The notes below the pieces were generated by a model. It saw only the letters and a list, made by a program, of their open reading frames with translations, did not search any database and was not told the DNA's origin. A program made the translations under genes and the position numbers. This document shows, in pieces, positions 51,201 to 63,513 of a stretch of DNA of 64,000 nucleotides (positions are counted from its first letter, which is position 1; every line of letters begins with the position of its first letter). The DNA comes from Lethocerus indicus (taxonomy: Eukaryota; Arthropoda; Insecta; Hemiptera; Belostomatidae). The stretch covers positions 22,834,365 through 22,898,364 of the forward strand of contig JACDQD010000007.1 in assembly GCA_019843655.1 (NCBI GenBank), written 5' to 3'.

Positions 51201-53678
51201 TCTATATACTGGTATATACGGGACAAAATTCTTATTACCGAAATAACTCAATATTTCGTGGCATAGATTAAAGCGCATCCTCTCTGCCTACGTCATTCAG
51301 TAAAACAGTATAGATTACTATAATTCAAACTCGTTTTTCGGACAAAAAGGAATACAAGTTCTGCCATAACATTTAGAGCTTTTTCTGTGCGTGTTATCAG
51401 TTTTGTATTTCTTGGGTAATTATATGTTGTTGGCGCCAAATTATGGATCATTTTCCTCAATAACACTTATTCTCAGTGTATTTCTTACATCGATTTGGGG
51501 TGTCTAGTTAGGCAGTCGGTTTAATTAAAAAATGGCGTGTGCAGTTAGTGGCGATAACAATTGGTAAACCCACGCGTCCCATATTCGTTCAGTTATCGTC
51601 AACTGAGCCTCTGTGTGTGTAATTTGTTAATTCTGCGTACTCCATTAGACCCTCCCTTCTCCTTGCCTCCATTCGGTGTACCGACAAAAGCTGAACATCG
51701 CAGCGATGTACAACGTTATTAAGATCGGCTTGAGCTTTTTCGTACGTAAGCATGAGTAAACGTCTGGCTAACGAACGGTCGTTTCATTCTGTCCTGTCTT
51801 CCGCCTTTCTTTCTTAAACGGACAAAAGGGAAACGGTCGTCGTGGAAATTAGTCTAACTACGTTTGCATTCTCTCAGCAATCGTTGCAGAACAAAAGACC
51901 ACGACAGGGAACAATAGTTTGATGTCTCATTCTGTCCCTGTATTCTGATTGCTAATTGTAATCCCGGTTTACAATCCCATATAAATATTGACGTATTCAG
52001 GTATTCGATACATATTGTATCTAGCACACTCCCGTACACGAACATTTCACAATCCTCAATAGGTACTAATATATTCCACATATTTAATTTGGTAATTAAT
52101 ATATTTCATTAATAATTCAAAAATATGGTGCTCTTGTGCAGAATAACACTAAACTCTCGAGAAATAATATTATAAAAGCATGCATCTGTTATTTTTAATC
52201 TGAGCGAATGTACTTCATTACATTTATGGTAGTCTGAAAAAAAGTTGTTCCCTTTTTTATATTTTACTGCATTTCTTTCGAATATTTCTACACCGTATTC
52301 CGTAATGCATATATTGTTGATGGGTTGGAGTATCAATTTTATATTACTTAAATTTATGACCTCAGATTACTATAACATCTAAAATTGTCCTAGTAGTCTA
52401 ATATAATTCTTGAATTATCGATTTACCAAATGTATTTTCCACGTTGAAAAAATATTGGTGTTTTTAAAAATAATGCCTAGAATAATAGAAATTCTTATTT
52501 TTCCTCGCCCAGTATGTTTTCTACAAACAACAGTTCATAGTGATACGTATCCTTAATAACCGTAATAGCGAAATTCATAATTATAAAATTGTGCATTTCT
52601 GAAAAAAGCTTAATGAAAAAAAAATGGGACAGGGGTACGCGAAAATAAACATTCTCCGAAAGGGAAAAATGAGGACAAGGGTGACATACGGAGGGAGGAA
52701 TGGCGCAACTTGTTGGGAAACATGTTGAAGGGGGACGAGGGAGATTGCCCGTGTCTTTTGTTGATGTTTGGAGGTTGTGGCGAGACGTGAGAAAACAGGC
52801 CGCCAGTGGACACGTGTTTTATTGCGATGCTGGTTTTATTTTTATGTGCGAATCCGACGAGGAGTGACCTCGCCATTTTTTTTACCGCGTATTTCCTCCG
52901 CGGTGTTTACTCATTATTGTATGTACTGCGCTGGGAGCGAGATGCTCGGCCATGATGAAATCTTAGTAGCTTCAGAGAAGCCGCCTCGAACAGATGGCTC
53001 TGAAATAGCATCAGAATTTTTTTTTGTAAAAGCCCTAGCGCTATATAAAGTACTATGATCGCTTATAATCTGTCGTTCAGAACTGCGATGTAGGGCATAA
53101 CTAAAAATTCGTATTCTCAATCGGTAAGATAAAGAGTGCCAGCGAAGTTCGGTCAGCCACGGCGTAAAAGGTTCTTCATTGGTTCACTTGGTAAACGCAG
53201 TTCCAGTTGCGGACATTGTATGCCTTCAATTACATGTCCATTATATGTAATATCTATTATTTATTATTTTGTGGTATTATAAAAAAGCGTAATTTGTTCA
53301 AATTCGCGTTTACACTAATTTCATTAAGATAGTCCGGATCCAAATCAACGGTGACTTCAGAATTTCCTTTCATTTACTCTTGGGAATTAACCGTAATTTT
53401 GGTAAACAACGAGTTGTATGGTAATTGTTATTTTCCTTAAATTTAATTTAAAGTCAGTATTTAATTGGTAATGTATTTCCAAATTATGAAACCTCTTACC
53501 CTAGACTGAATATTCTCTATTTAATGATCCAGAACTAAAGTCTTGTAATTTAACTGAAGAAAACAAAGAACTGCCGAGACTTTAGATTTACTCGAGGCGG
53601 AGCGGTTTTCTTGCGCTTTGTACTACCTCCGTTTTCAATTAGAGTTTGTCTTGGCCCAAACCTAATTAGGTTTCAGAG

Positions 53679-53734
53679 CCAATAGGCCAAGGGGATAGTA
53701 TATATACACACCGCACATTCATTCTTTTGTCAGT
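53679..53734 (+). promoter_or_regulatory. Candidate core promoter: CCAAT, TATA and initiator
   Basis: CCAAT lies at 53679-53683, TATATATA at 53699-53706, and an arthropod-type initiator TCAGTC with its A at 53732. The TATA box is about 31 bases upstream of that A, the canonical distance. Transcription would run rightwards. No coding exon follows closely; a 55-base exon-like segment at 54752-54806 lies 1 kb downstream. Confidence 0.4.
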
Positions 53735-54626
53735 CTCTGCACTATAGCAATTCTAAAATTGCCAAATAACGCTTTTAATGATTTTAATGATAATATCGAT
53801 AACTACTAGTTTAGAGGCAGGAATTCAGTTGTTAAATATCCTGATGATTAAAGTCTGTGAGATCATAATTAATTTTTGGTTTGATAAAAATAACACATTC
53901 ACCAAACAGTAGATTTCTTTTTATTTCGGTACTAATGTTAAAGACGTCCTCGGGTATTTTTTCCACCGACCTACATTTTACATATATTTATTTCTGATTT
54001 TTGTAAACGTCTTTTGTGGTTAATGATCAAATTTTTAGCCAGCCAGTCAAATTTTATTGTTCGGGGTTCGTTATCCTCAGTTTTCTTGTGGACCTTGTGT
54101 ATTTTACCTTATGTGTTTAGAATCTATAAAAAGTATAAATATAAAAAATTGTAATATGAACAAATTGCCCATGAACCCAATTAACAGCGAGGATGGTCCG
54201 TTTTAGTCAAGCCGTATTTTTTCCGCTTTTACTGGCTTTCTCTTCTTTTTGCTTGTATTTCTTCCAGCTCTAGACAGAAGACATACATTGATATCGATTA
54301 GACACACAACTAAGCTCCTAAACGAAATAAAGACCATTTACGGGCGTTCTTTATTTGTAGTGTCGCCGTTTTCCAGTCGATTGTGTTTTATCGTTCCCTG
54401 TTTTTGTTTTACGTTTGTAAAGCTTCTGTTGTCGAATAGAATAGTCATAGAAGTGGCAATTCTCTCTTTTGGAGAAGCTGGTCGGAAATAGCTGATTTTA
54501 TTTGTTCTACTTTAAACAATAATAGACTGAAATGGTTGTGCTTTTTTGTGATGGGTGTGAATAGTACATGACTACATGAATAACTGGATAACTTCAAAAA
54601 TTCATCCATTTATGTAACTGAGATTA

Positions 54627-54644
54627 GTGTGTGTGTGTGTGTGT
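54627..54644. repeat. (GT)9 microsatellite
   Basis: Eighteen bases of uninterrupted GT. Confidence 0.95.
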
Positions 54645-54751
54645 ATTTTTTAAAGCTATGTTAACACTTAATCATCTGTTCCAAAAATAATTCTCTACGA
54701 CGCTTATGCGTCTTATTTATCATACTAACAGTGTTTTCTTTTCTTTGCAGG

Positions 54752-54806
54752 TGAGTCTGAACATATGGAATATTCGAATTTATAACTCATCGTCTTTCTG
54801 GTCAGG
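54752..54806 (+). other. Exon-like segment between an acceptor and a donor
   Basis: A pyrimidine-rich tract ending in TTTGCAG precedes 55 bases that end in GGTCAG before GTGAGTAC, a consensus donor. One frame is open across it. It is short and unsupported otherwise, so it may be a small alternative exon of an unknown transcript or chance. Confidence 0.25.
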
Positions 54807-56540
54807 TGAGTACTTAAAATTGTATTCATAATGATAAACTGAAGCCAAAACTGCCGCCATAAATTCTTTTAGCCCTCGAAACTCCCTCAGGTTACGGAAA
54901 CCCTGCTCGTTGGTTTGGTCTTTTGCTAGATCAGTTTCGGCTGTTCGCCATTTTTAGTAGCTTTCCGTGATATTCCAAATTAGAAACTATGCTTTTCCCT
55001 GCTCTTCAACCTAAACCTTTACACAGCCTTCGCAAATCGTTCGCGACTTGGCGGAATCGCTACAGGGAGTGGCTTGAATGAGTCACCTGTTCTATCAAGG
55101 TTATAAGGCAACACTTCTTTTCTTATACCATCTCCAGTAATTGTAATGCATTTTAATTGCAAATCGTGTTTTTGTTTCTGATAATCGCTGCATTCTATTG
55201 CTTCCCGGACCGTGGTGCTATATAATAAAAGGAATGTCTCGTAATGAAAAAAAAATGTCCACAAACAAGAATTCCCTTCAATCAAAAGAGCAAAATAGGT
55301 TTACATTATAAATTAGAACTAATATTTAATCTGCTGGAATGACTGTTCAGAATGCCTCATTTTCGTGTCGGTCAGTTCCTGGCCGTTCACTATTCAGAAC
55401 ATCTCCAGAATTAACTTTAGATTCCCATCTGCTCGTTTATAGCCCTCAATGATTTAGCTGTCTGCCCCGCTTATGACACCGCTTCGTCAACAAATCATTT
55501 TCTGTCAAGGGCCCGTATCAATTTATAAATGGATATCCAGTTTATCCGGAATTTTCTGTCCCATTTGAATTCTTTTTTCAGTATCAACTATTTTTTGTTT
55601 CTGCAAAGGATACTTTAAATTACTAATAGTCAATACTGTGTATTTGATAAAACATTCTTTATGTCTTTTTTTTATTATTACTAACCATTCGCCAGTTGCA
55701 TATAATCTGTTTAAGTAGTCTTGCATTAAGGTATATGTTAATAAAATATTCGATTCGAAATGTTTATCCAGAAACCACAAATCCGCTTATAAATTCAAAT
55801 GTAACTACATTTACTGCATTAATAAGCTTTTCATTGAATTAATAATGACGCCTATTCATATTTTTCCCTGGAGGGGGGTAATAAAGACGCACTGAAAATT
55901 AATTAAACGCTTAATTTTATGGTTAAGAAACGGTCAACTATATTAACACGAAATGTGGTGGGTGTATCAGAGTGTGTGGGAAGACCTTGGAAATTAAGAA
56001 ACTAAAGAAATCGTGTCCAAAACCAATTATGCTTTCTAAGCATTACGCGAGAGATCGCCGTTCATGTTGTTCTGTTCTCCTTGTGGAGGAAAAGAAACTT
56101 ATGTATGGTTTATAGAGCAAATTAATCATCTTGCTCCAATTGCAATTGCGTTACGCCTTCCTTCCTTATCCCTACGCATTTGAATTAACAACTCTGAGGT
56201 TTTTATGGTCAGATTTTGTTTAACTTTTTCTGTTAAACCCAGCGCTGTTAAACGGATGGTGCTCTACCCTAGTAACCCAATATTTTTTCGGTCCATGTTA
56301 ATCTTTTTGTGAGTGTGTTCTAATCAAGTGACAAAACGTTAATCTGAAACGTCTACACACAGTTTAAATTATAGACAATTTTGCAACAGGGGATGAGGTT
56401 TCAAAGTAATATATTGAAAATGTGAGAATAATAAAAGTTCTAAATATCAGTACCTCTCGACTGGACTCTGGCGGGCGTTACGTTTTAACAATCCGTGTGG
56501 GAGGCAAGAAAATCTTTTCCCTAACAGGAGTTATGAAGAA

Positions 56541-56647
56541 TTCGAAAGTGTGCCACGGCCTGAAATCATGCCGATTTCAGACTCGTTCGTGACTGAAATC
56601 GGCTTAATTTACTTATTTGAATGCTCAAATGCGCAAACACTTTCGAA
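56541..56647. repeat. Nested pair of perfect 11-bp inverted repeats
   Basis: The outer arms are TTCGAAAGTGT (56541-56551) and ACACTTTCGAA (56637-56647). The inner arms are GCCGATTTCAG (56570-56580) and CTGAAATCGGC (56593-56603) around a 12-base loop. Both pairs are exact. Confidence 0.9.
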
Positions 56648-59600
56648 AGTGAAATTCGCAATGAAATATATTCACAGGTTTTGCGTCCAGTAGAAGTAGA
56701 CACCATCAGGAACTTGAAATTTCTGAAGCTGATTGTGAATGACATACATTACGCTACGGATAAAATTCAAAATTCTATAAGGAGTTCCATGTAAATAATT
56801 GGGCTGGAAAGTATTGAAGTAAATGTATTGACTACACAATAGTTCGTTCGGCTAAATTATGAAAATCATTCGAAAAATGAAATTCCGGGGAATTGAAACT
56901 TATATATTTTTTTTATTAAGGACATCCTTTTAAATATTGTCCGATTTTGAGAAGGACTAAAATGTTGGGGGGTTATACAATTGGTGACTTTCACAACTGC
57001 GTGGGGCCCAGATGGTCAGCAGAACCAGAATATGGCGCCGCCGAAGCCGGGCTATTTCGATGAATTAAAAATAGCGGAAAGCCTAGTTGAGTTTCGACAG
57101 TTTCTTCCACATGCGCAGCCTCTGCCTTCGCCTAGACGCGTGTACGTGCGTGCGTTGCCAAATTAGCGAACGCTGGACTCCCTAACCCGTGTTTATCTCG
57201 CCGTACACGGGCGGGCTTGTACCTATGAACAAGTTTTCCAGCAGATAGATGAAGTAAGATGTATAGTGACCGGACGGCATTTCGTAATTTGTGGATATTA
57301 TACGAGTTTTTTTTGTTCTTCCTACTAGGTTGTGTCAACTTTCAGTTGAAACCCATTACGTAATATTCATAATTAAATCCGAGTATAACGTGGATTCAAT
57401 AAGATATTCCCATAGGTCCAGGAATAAACGATAGTGAATTTCATCGAGTATTAATTTATGGCATTTTGTGTTCAGGGTAAGCAGCGTGGTACTAAAATAT
57501 TGTTCCAAAACAATGTTCCATTGTTGTATCGATATTTTTCACCATTTTTATTCGGATTTTGCTATTCGAACAATTTTCCCATTCAATTCGGTCCACTGTG
57601 CTTTTATAAATGTGTTAAATTGATGTGTTTATTGTAAAATTTGTTTTGTGAAAATATCTTAATTACGACTACATGCTATCCTGTACTTATAATTGAATAA
57701 TTTTATTTGCAAATAAAACAACTGTTTAGAGGTCCGTGAGAGTTTGCGAGTTTCTATCATATCTTATAGAAACATCTTGGGACATCTTGTTAATACCGAT
57801 TGAACACAAGTATTAAACAGGAGGGAATCATTGCGCACAATAACTTGTATTCCCTATGAAACTTTGTGTTGTGCGAACAAGGCGTTAATAACTACGTTCA
57901 ACTTCAGGTGTCGAAATCGAAAAATTCGAAAAAAATTCAGGTTCTATTCAATGTTCGTACGACCCTCGGGTCATTCTGGAGTGAATCCCCCCTCCCATCA
58001 GGCTCACGTATGTACTGTTATCATCTCCCTCCAGTGGAGACTTTCTGTCTTAAACTTCCTCCTCTTTTGTTCAGTCTGCCCTTTTCTTGGGGTCCTATTC
58101 AGGGAGATCAAAGGGCGACCGGTCCCCCAGCCCTTAAATAGGTACTCCCCCTTATGCACCTTGTACACCTCCACCAGCCACTCTTCGTTCGTTCAACCTT
58201 CTCGACCGCCGCATCCATTTTTCTGCGGGTCCACCTATGGGCTCTCTTTGTCTGGAATTCAGGTTGACGCCTTCTCATTGCCCCGTCCGCGACAGCTATG
58301 AAATTCCTTCGGTTTACCTCCGCTCTGATTGCCTTTCAAATATTAATTCCTATCCGCATGAAAAGTAGCCTATATTTTTAAAAAGCATTATTTATTATTA
58401 CTGTATTAGTAATACTGTGAGGTTTTCCGGTAGCCGATAGGCTAATTCAGCTCTGTGTGAGTTAAAATGAACTAAATATTTATAGGCTCTTGAATTGAAC
58501 ATTTATTATTAACCAATACTTTTTACCAATACAATTTTTCATAACCCGTCATTAGAAATGTCGGAGAAAGTACAGTTAATAGGGATGTTCCGTTAGTACT
58601 TCGTCAAATACACTCAGCCTTATTTTACAGTCCTAGGAGGCAATTCAAATCGTTTAATTTCCTTTTTCGAATTTGTCTTTGAACTCGACTGTAAATTGAG
58701 ATGAGAATTAGTTGAACGGTTCCGTAGTTTCTTAGACAACTTTGAATTTTGAAAGTTTATTATTTAAAGGATGTTACTTAAACCGGCTGCAGTAGGTCCG
58801 ATAGTAAATATGCTTTGCATGCCTTCCTCTCGAGTGTTTGCGCAGAGGCCTGAAGAGTTAAGCTTACTACTTGTGAAGTAACTCAAACAGGAAAATAGTA
58901 CCTAGTTCGGTACTTTGAGAGCCGCTTCGCACTCCTTCTTCTATGTTTGATCGTCCAACTCACCACTGTATTTGTGATAGAACCTTTTTGGTCTAAAAAA
59001 TTATTGACTTCGATTTTTTCAGCAAGCGTCATTCCTGAATAATTTAAACAAAATATAATGGGCATTTTTCTGTTGAAAGAAAGTTGTAAATAGAGTTGAG
59101 TTATTTTTTGATAAAAATACATCTAATTCTCATCAATCTTTGTTTTGTCTAATCGCACTTCAGATTTCTCGGCTCTATTTTATATTTTTAATGTATTCAA
59201 CGAAATTGGGAGTAAATGAAGTATAAGACTGCGTTCAGCCGTATTATTTATATTTTTGTATTTTTTAATTCCAAACCCTAGTAATTTTAGTTATATGAAC
59301 TGAAATATTCCAAGAAAAGTCAGTTGATCTTAATTAGATTGGCTGTATGTTCTTCACCGTCTGCGGCAGTATTCACTGCATCCACTGCAGGTTTTAGTGC
59401 TGTAGGAAATATATAGTCCCGGGCGGCAGACTGCATGCAGAACTAGGCGAACACGGGCGACGTGGCTTGCATTGGAAGAAGTGGGAATTGAGCCTCGCCC
59501 GTGATCTTTTATTAACGGCCGGCGGTATTTGAGATTCACGTTGCGATAAAAAGTCGTATTTGGTGGCCACCAATGTCAGTGGTACCCAGCATTTCAGTTT

Positions 59601-62600
59601 TGATTTGTTACTGCGGTATGTGACAGTGCTGCGGTCCTTACATGCAAATTAAAGAAGGAGAATAGAACCGTAGTAATGAATACTATATTTCAGTATTCCT
59701 ATCTTATTGAAATGAAACTAGGAAGGCTTCGGACATTGTCTGTTCATTCTGAATTGACAAGGACTCAAACAAATTTGGGGCGAATTAAAAAATGTAACTA
59801 ATTAATTATTCGCGATCATTTGGTTTCGGTTTTATGCATTGGTTTGCCTGTAATGTGACGCGATTAAATATAATTCACTGTTGAGGTCAAGAGTCAATTA
59901 TAGTGCTCCTCAGTTCGAAATATTTTTTTCATGGATTTAAAATTAGCCGGTTGGAAATCTGCATAGCGGTTGCAGGTTGCTGCGGTTGGATTGCGCCACT
60001 TTCTCACTGGCGTCGTCTCCGTCTAAGATGATGAGGTCGACCCTTCTCCCAGTTGCCTAACTCATGCCGTAACAAATGTATAAGATAGCCTTATTAGTAT
60101 AAGGCCTGTTTCTCTTCTCAGTGACGTATGAACATACATCTATACAAATAAGTTTTTACTGAGTTTGCTGCCTTCTGGACGAGACCGATCCGGTCGGTAA
60201 TTCTAATGCGCTACTGCTTAGTACTAGGCACAAAGCATAGTGTACGAAGCTCTTTTTCCAACTGAGTCGACTCTGAGTAACTATTTTTGACTATTTGACT
60301 ATTTTTGACTTGCCGCAAAAAAGAGCACTATCATTCAATAACAGTTACGCTTTTCTCCCGCGTTATTTTGCGTTATATCGGTACCACTTCTTCAATATGA
60401 GTTAAGAGGCACGGACTCTCATTCTACCACTTACGCAAGTGTGATACAATACATTATCGCTTTAAGGTATGACTATACAGCGCATGTCAGTTTTTCATGT
60501 ATTGAATAAGAGCGCATCATGACTGTCAACTCTAGAAGTTTCTGCACAGCGTAACAGTAAGTGACGCAAATTACCGTGGTTTTCGAAATTTTTCCTACTT
60601 TCTAATATCTGGGATTTAAACTGTACATTCCTTAATACCCTCATCTGCGGGCGCCCGTGTGTGTACCTTTGCTTCGGCCTAGGAATGTACGCTTCAGATG
60701 AAAGGTCTGAAATTTTTCAGTTTGTGACAGCGCTCTCATTTGAGCGCAGAGGGTTTCTTTTTTTGACAAAATGCCATAAGCGGGTACCTCTAGAATGTTA
60801 TATCTCTCCGATTTATAAGTAGACCCTTCAGTTTATCAGTACCCTTGAATCGGGTACAGGTTTATTTGTGTAGCGGTCGGCACTTTTGATGTTCTCTCTT
60901 TTTTTTGGGGTGGAGTGGGGGAGCCTGTTTATTAGTCCGTTCTAAGAGGACGCCTAATTAACGACCGAAGTGTGCGTCATGCCGTTAATGGAATGATGCG
61001 TTCCTATAAACATCGTCTAATATTCGTAATTTCCGACGATCGCTATGTGTTTATACGCTTCGGCCTATTGGACCTTAATTTATATCTCTGTTAGATCTGA
61101 ATACGTAGAATAGAGAGATTTATTTATACGTTTTGTGATATCCTTGAACATGGAACCTAACTAACATGAAAAAGTTTAACCCGTGAACATCCAAACCTCC
61201 GGCGTTTATTAGATTACTCCCGGGATTTCTCGCACATCCAAAGAAAAGAGGAGACAATTAATTGCGCATCATACAGCCGGTATGTTTAAATTGTCCAGAA
61301 ATATTAGAAATACAAAGATAAATTACAGCTTATATTTTATTTATAATTTAGGGTTTGTGCACCGGCGCTGTTTTCCACCGTGTATATGTAAATTTTTATC
61401 TGGAATGTGGGAGCTAAAGATTTCTTCTCGAATTCTTTTTCGTTGCTTATTATAGCATCAAAGTAAGGACTGGCAAGCTGGAAATAGATCCATGAAAAAC
61501 ATAGAATAAGATAGGAGTTTATTCGGGACTCTAATCGTTGGACATAAATATAAAGAGACTCAGTCGAAGTTGTACCTTAATTATCGGTTCTGATATCTTT
61601 TTGGTTGTTTATTATCGGGTATTTTGCGTATTGGGAATTAATTTCCTACAAGGCAGAGCACAATTTCCCTTTTTCACGGATTGCTTTCCGCTTCCATCTC
61701 CGGCCGGGACCGAAATCTCCGCTACGGAATATTTATATTAATTATTCATTCATGAGGGAAAACTATATACTCATTCTGTTGTGATAATGGTACGGGGAAC
61801 GGTCGGTGCGGTTATGTACCGGATGTGGAAACATGGCTGGAAGGCTCAGAATAAATAAATGGCTGAAAGCGATAGCAGTCCTATTGTATTCGCTCCCCCG
61901 TCCATTGTTGCTCCACTGTTGGAGACCCGGTTTAAAACAAATGTAAAATAACATTAAATGCCTACAAAAACGGAATACAATTTTATTATACCTTTTACAT
62001 TATTTATTTTCCTACAAAATAAAATATTTTTCCTTACACTAAAGAATTTGTTGTTTTGTCCAAATATTTTGAAATTGTATATCCGCGTTGTATCACAGTG
62101 GGAACTATTTAAAAAATTAGAACCTCGTATAAAAACCGTTTTTGTAAGTTTTTTAAATATCTATTACTCATTTCCTTCCAATCATAAAAATAAAATCATT
62201 TCACATTTTAATCCCTATTCAAATATCGATCAACGGTTAGTATTGCATAGTTTCAAATTAAATAACCGGGAAACTCTCCGATCGAATAAACTAAACCATG
62301 TTGCGGGAAACTCAATGACTTCATCAATTCACAGAATGACACGAGACTATCAATTACCTGGGCACCGGGAAAGAATGAAGGAAATAAGTCAATTCATTCT
62401 TCTGATTTATTTGATTACCCAACTACTAATAAGAGTATATACTATATATGCACACCACAGAAACCCATCTTTGGATACGGGTAGGAAATAAAATAATGTA
62501 ATTTATATATAGAGCTCATTCATTCAGGCCAGTTTCATTGCCCAACATTGATAGATTCGGCGTATTTTTCAATTTTACGTAAGCACATTTTTCGCGTTAC

Positions 62601-62806
62601 GCAGACGATAAGTCATTATCGTGACCCACATTGACGATTGACGGGTAATGAATGATACGCTATTTCTTCGGAGGTCTCCACTTTCACGCGTCCGAACTCC
62701 AAGTAAACCTTCTGCCAGAGATAAGTTCCGTGTAAACAGGAGATTAGGAGACAGCGAGGGTCTGGGGGAGGTATCGGCTTAACTTTGATCGGGTCAGTCA
62801 CCTATA

Positions 62807-62853
62807 GGGGGGGGCGGGGGTGGGGGGGGAGGAAGCCCCGGGGGCCGGGGGCG
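62807..62853 (+). other. G-rich run, possible G-quadruplex
   Basis: Five or more runs of four to eight G separated by single or few bases fall within about 47 bases, in otherwise AT-rich DNA. A GC-rich patch follows to about 63060. Confidence 0.7.
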
Positions 62854-63123
62854 TTAATATGTAAGGGTGTGGGGTGTCACTCAATTTGCGGCCCCCGGGT
62901 AATTCCCCTATCGGGTATGCACCGTCCCTATCCGTCCCTCCTTCGGGGTGGTCCCTACACCTAATTTTCCCGGACCTCTGCCCGCCCCCGGCCTCTGTAC
63001 AGCGTTAACCTCTTGGGTTTCTGGAGAGGGGGGGTCGTCGCATCCTGTTTACCGAAGGGTAGGACTCGACCCAAGTCGTGCTAGGTCGAACAACATCGTG
63101 TATACTGATTTACTATTAAACGA

Positions 63124-63128
<5 letters not shown>

Positions 63129-63160
<32 letters not shown>
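63129..63160. repeat. (TA)16 microsatellite at a MITE edge
   Basis: An uninterrupted TA run that grades into TGTGTG just before the left terminal repeat of the element at 63169. Confidence 0.95.
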
Positions 63161-63168
<8 letters not shown>

Positions 63169-63169
<1 letters not shown>

Positions 63170-63513
63170 ATGTGCCCATAATTATTAAAGTGGTCTAAGT
63201 CAATTCAAACTTTAAATACAACATTTTCATATGAAATTCACACAAAATTTCATATTCATAGTAAACTTCCATTAATCAAGACTAATAAAATTCTAAATTA
63301 AAATGTTGCATAATATTAAAATATTTTAATATACCTGTTTTGTGGTCTGCGAGGGGTTGGAATACTGTAGGTTCGTGATGTTTCGACGAGCGGAGACAGA
63401 AACATCACGAAACTACAATAAAAATATTTGTTAATTTATTCGGAAGCAATTCATTAAATATCTCGAAACCAGAAATATATGACTTAGACCACTTTCATAA
63501 TTATGGGCACATA
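63169..63513. mobile_element. MITE-like element with 34-bp terminal inverted repeats
   Basis: The left arm 63169-63202 and right arm 63480-63513 are reverse complements at 33 of 34 positions (TATGTGCCCATAATTAT, one difference, AAAGTGGTCTAAGTCA). The interior is about 280 bases, AT-rich, non-coding, with a hairpin at 63366-63417. Both outer flanks are TA/TG or CA/TA microsatellite, in inverted arrangement, so the true ends may lie inside these tracts. The close match of the arms suggests a relatively recent insertion. The superfamily cannot be assigned from the termini. Confidence 0.7.
63366..63417. repeat. 19-bp hairpin inside the MITE-like element
   Basis: The left arm 63366-63384 and right arm 63399-63417 pair at 18 of 19 positions around a 14-base purine-rich loop. 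Confidence 0.9.

Larger units (their letters stand above)
41401..53640. other. Long stretch without a recognised gene
   Basis: Includes a pyrimidine-rich tract near 42.34-42.55 kb, a TATATATAAG near 44802-44811 without a clear initiator, a duplicated 30-base segment (47526 and 48185), and a G-homopolymer near 51005. Several open frames exceed 100 codons but none shows a domain or splice context. Confidence 0.35.
54807..63120. other. Long stretch without a recognised gene
   Basis: Holds a nested inverted repeat (56541-56647), a short open frame at 57032-57166 (starting MAPPKPGYFDELKIAESLVE) in a GC-richer patch, a pyrimidine-rich tract near 58.0-58.28 kb, a small tandem of TGACTATTT near 60282-60311, and a G-rich run at 62807-62853. 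Confidence 0.35.

Noticed and set aside
61958..62491. 177-codon plus-strand open frame
   Set aside because: The translation is rich in Ile, Leu, Phe, Asn and Lys as expected from AT-rich DNA; no recognisable motif.
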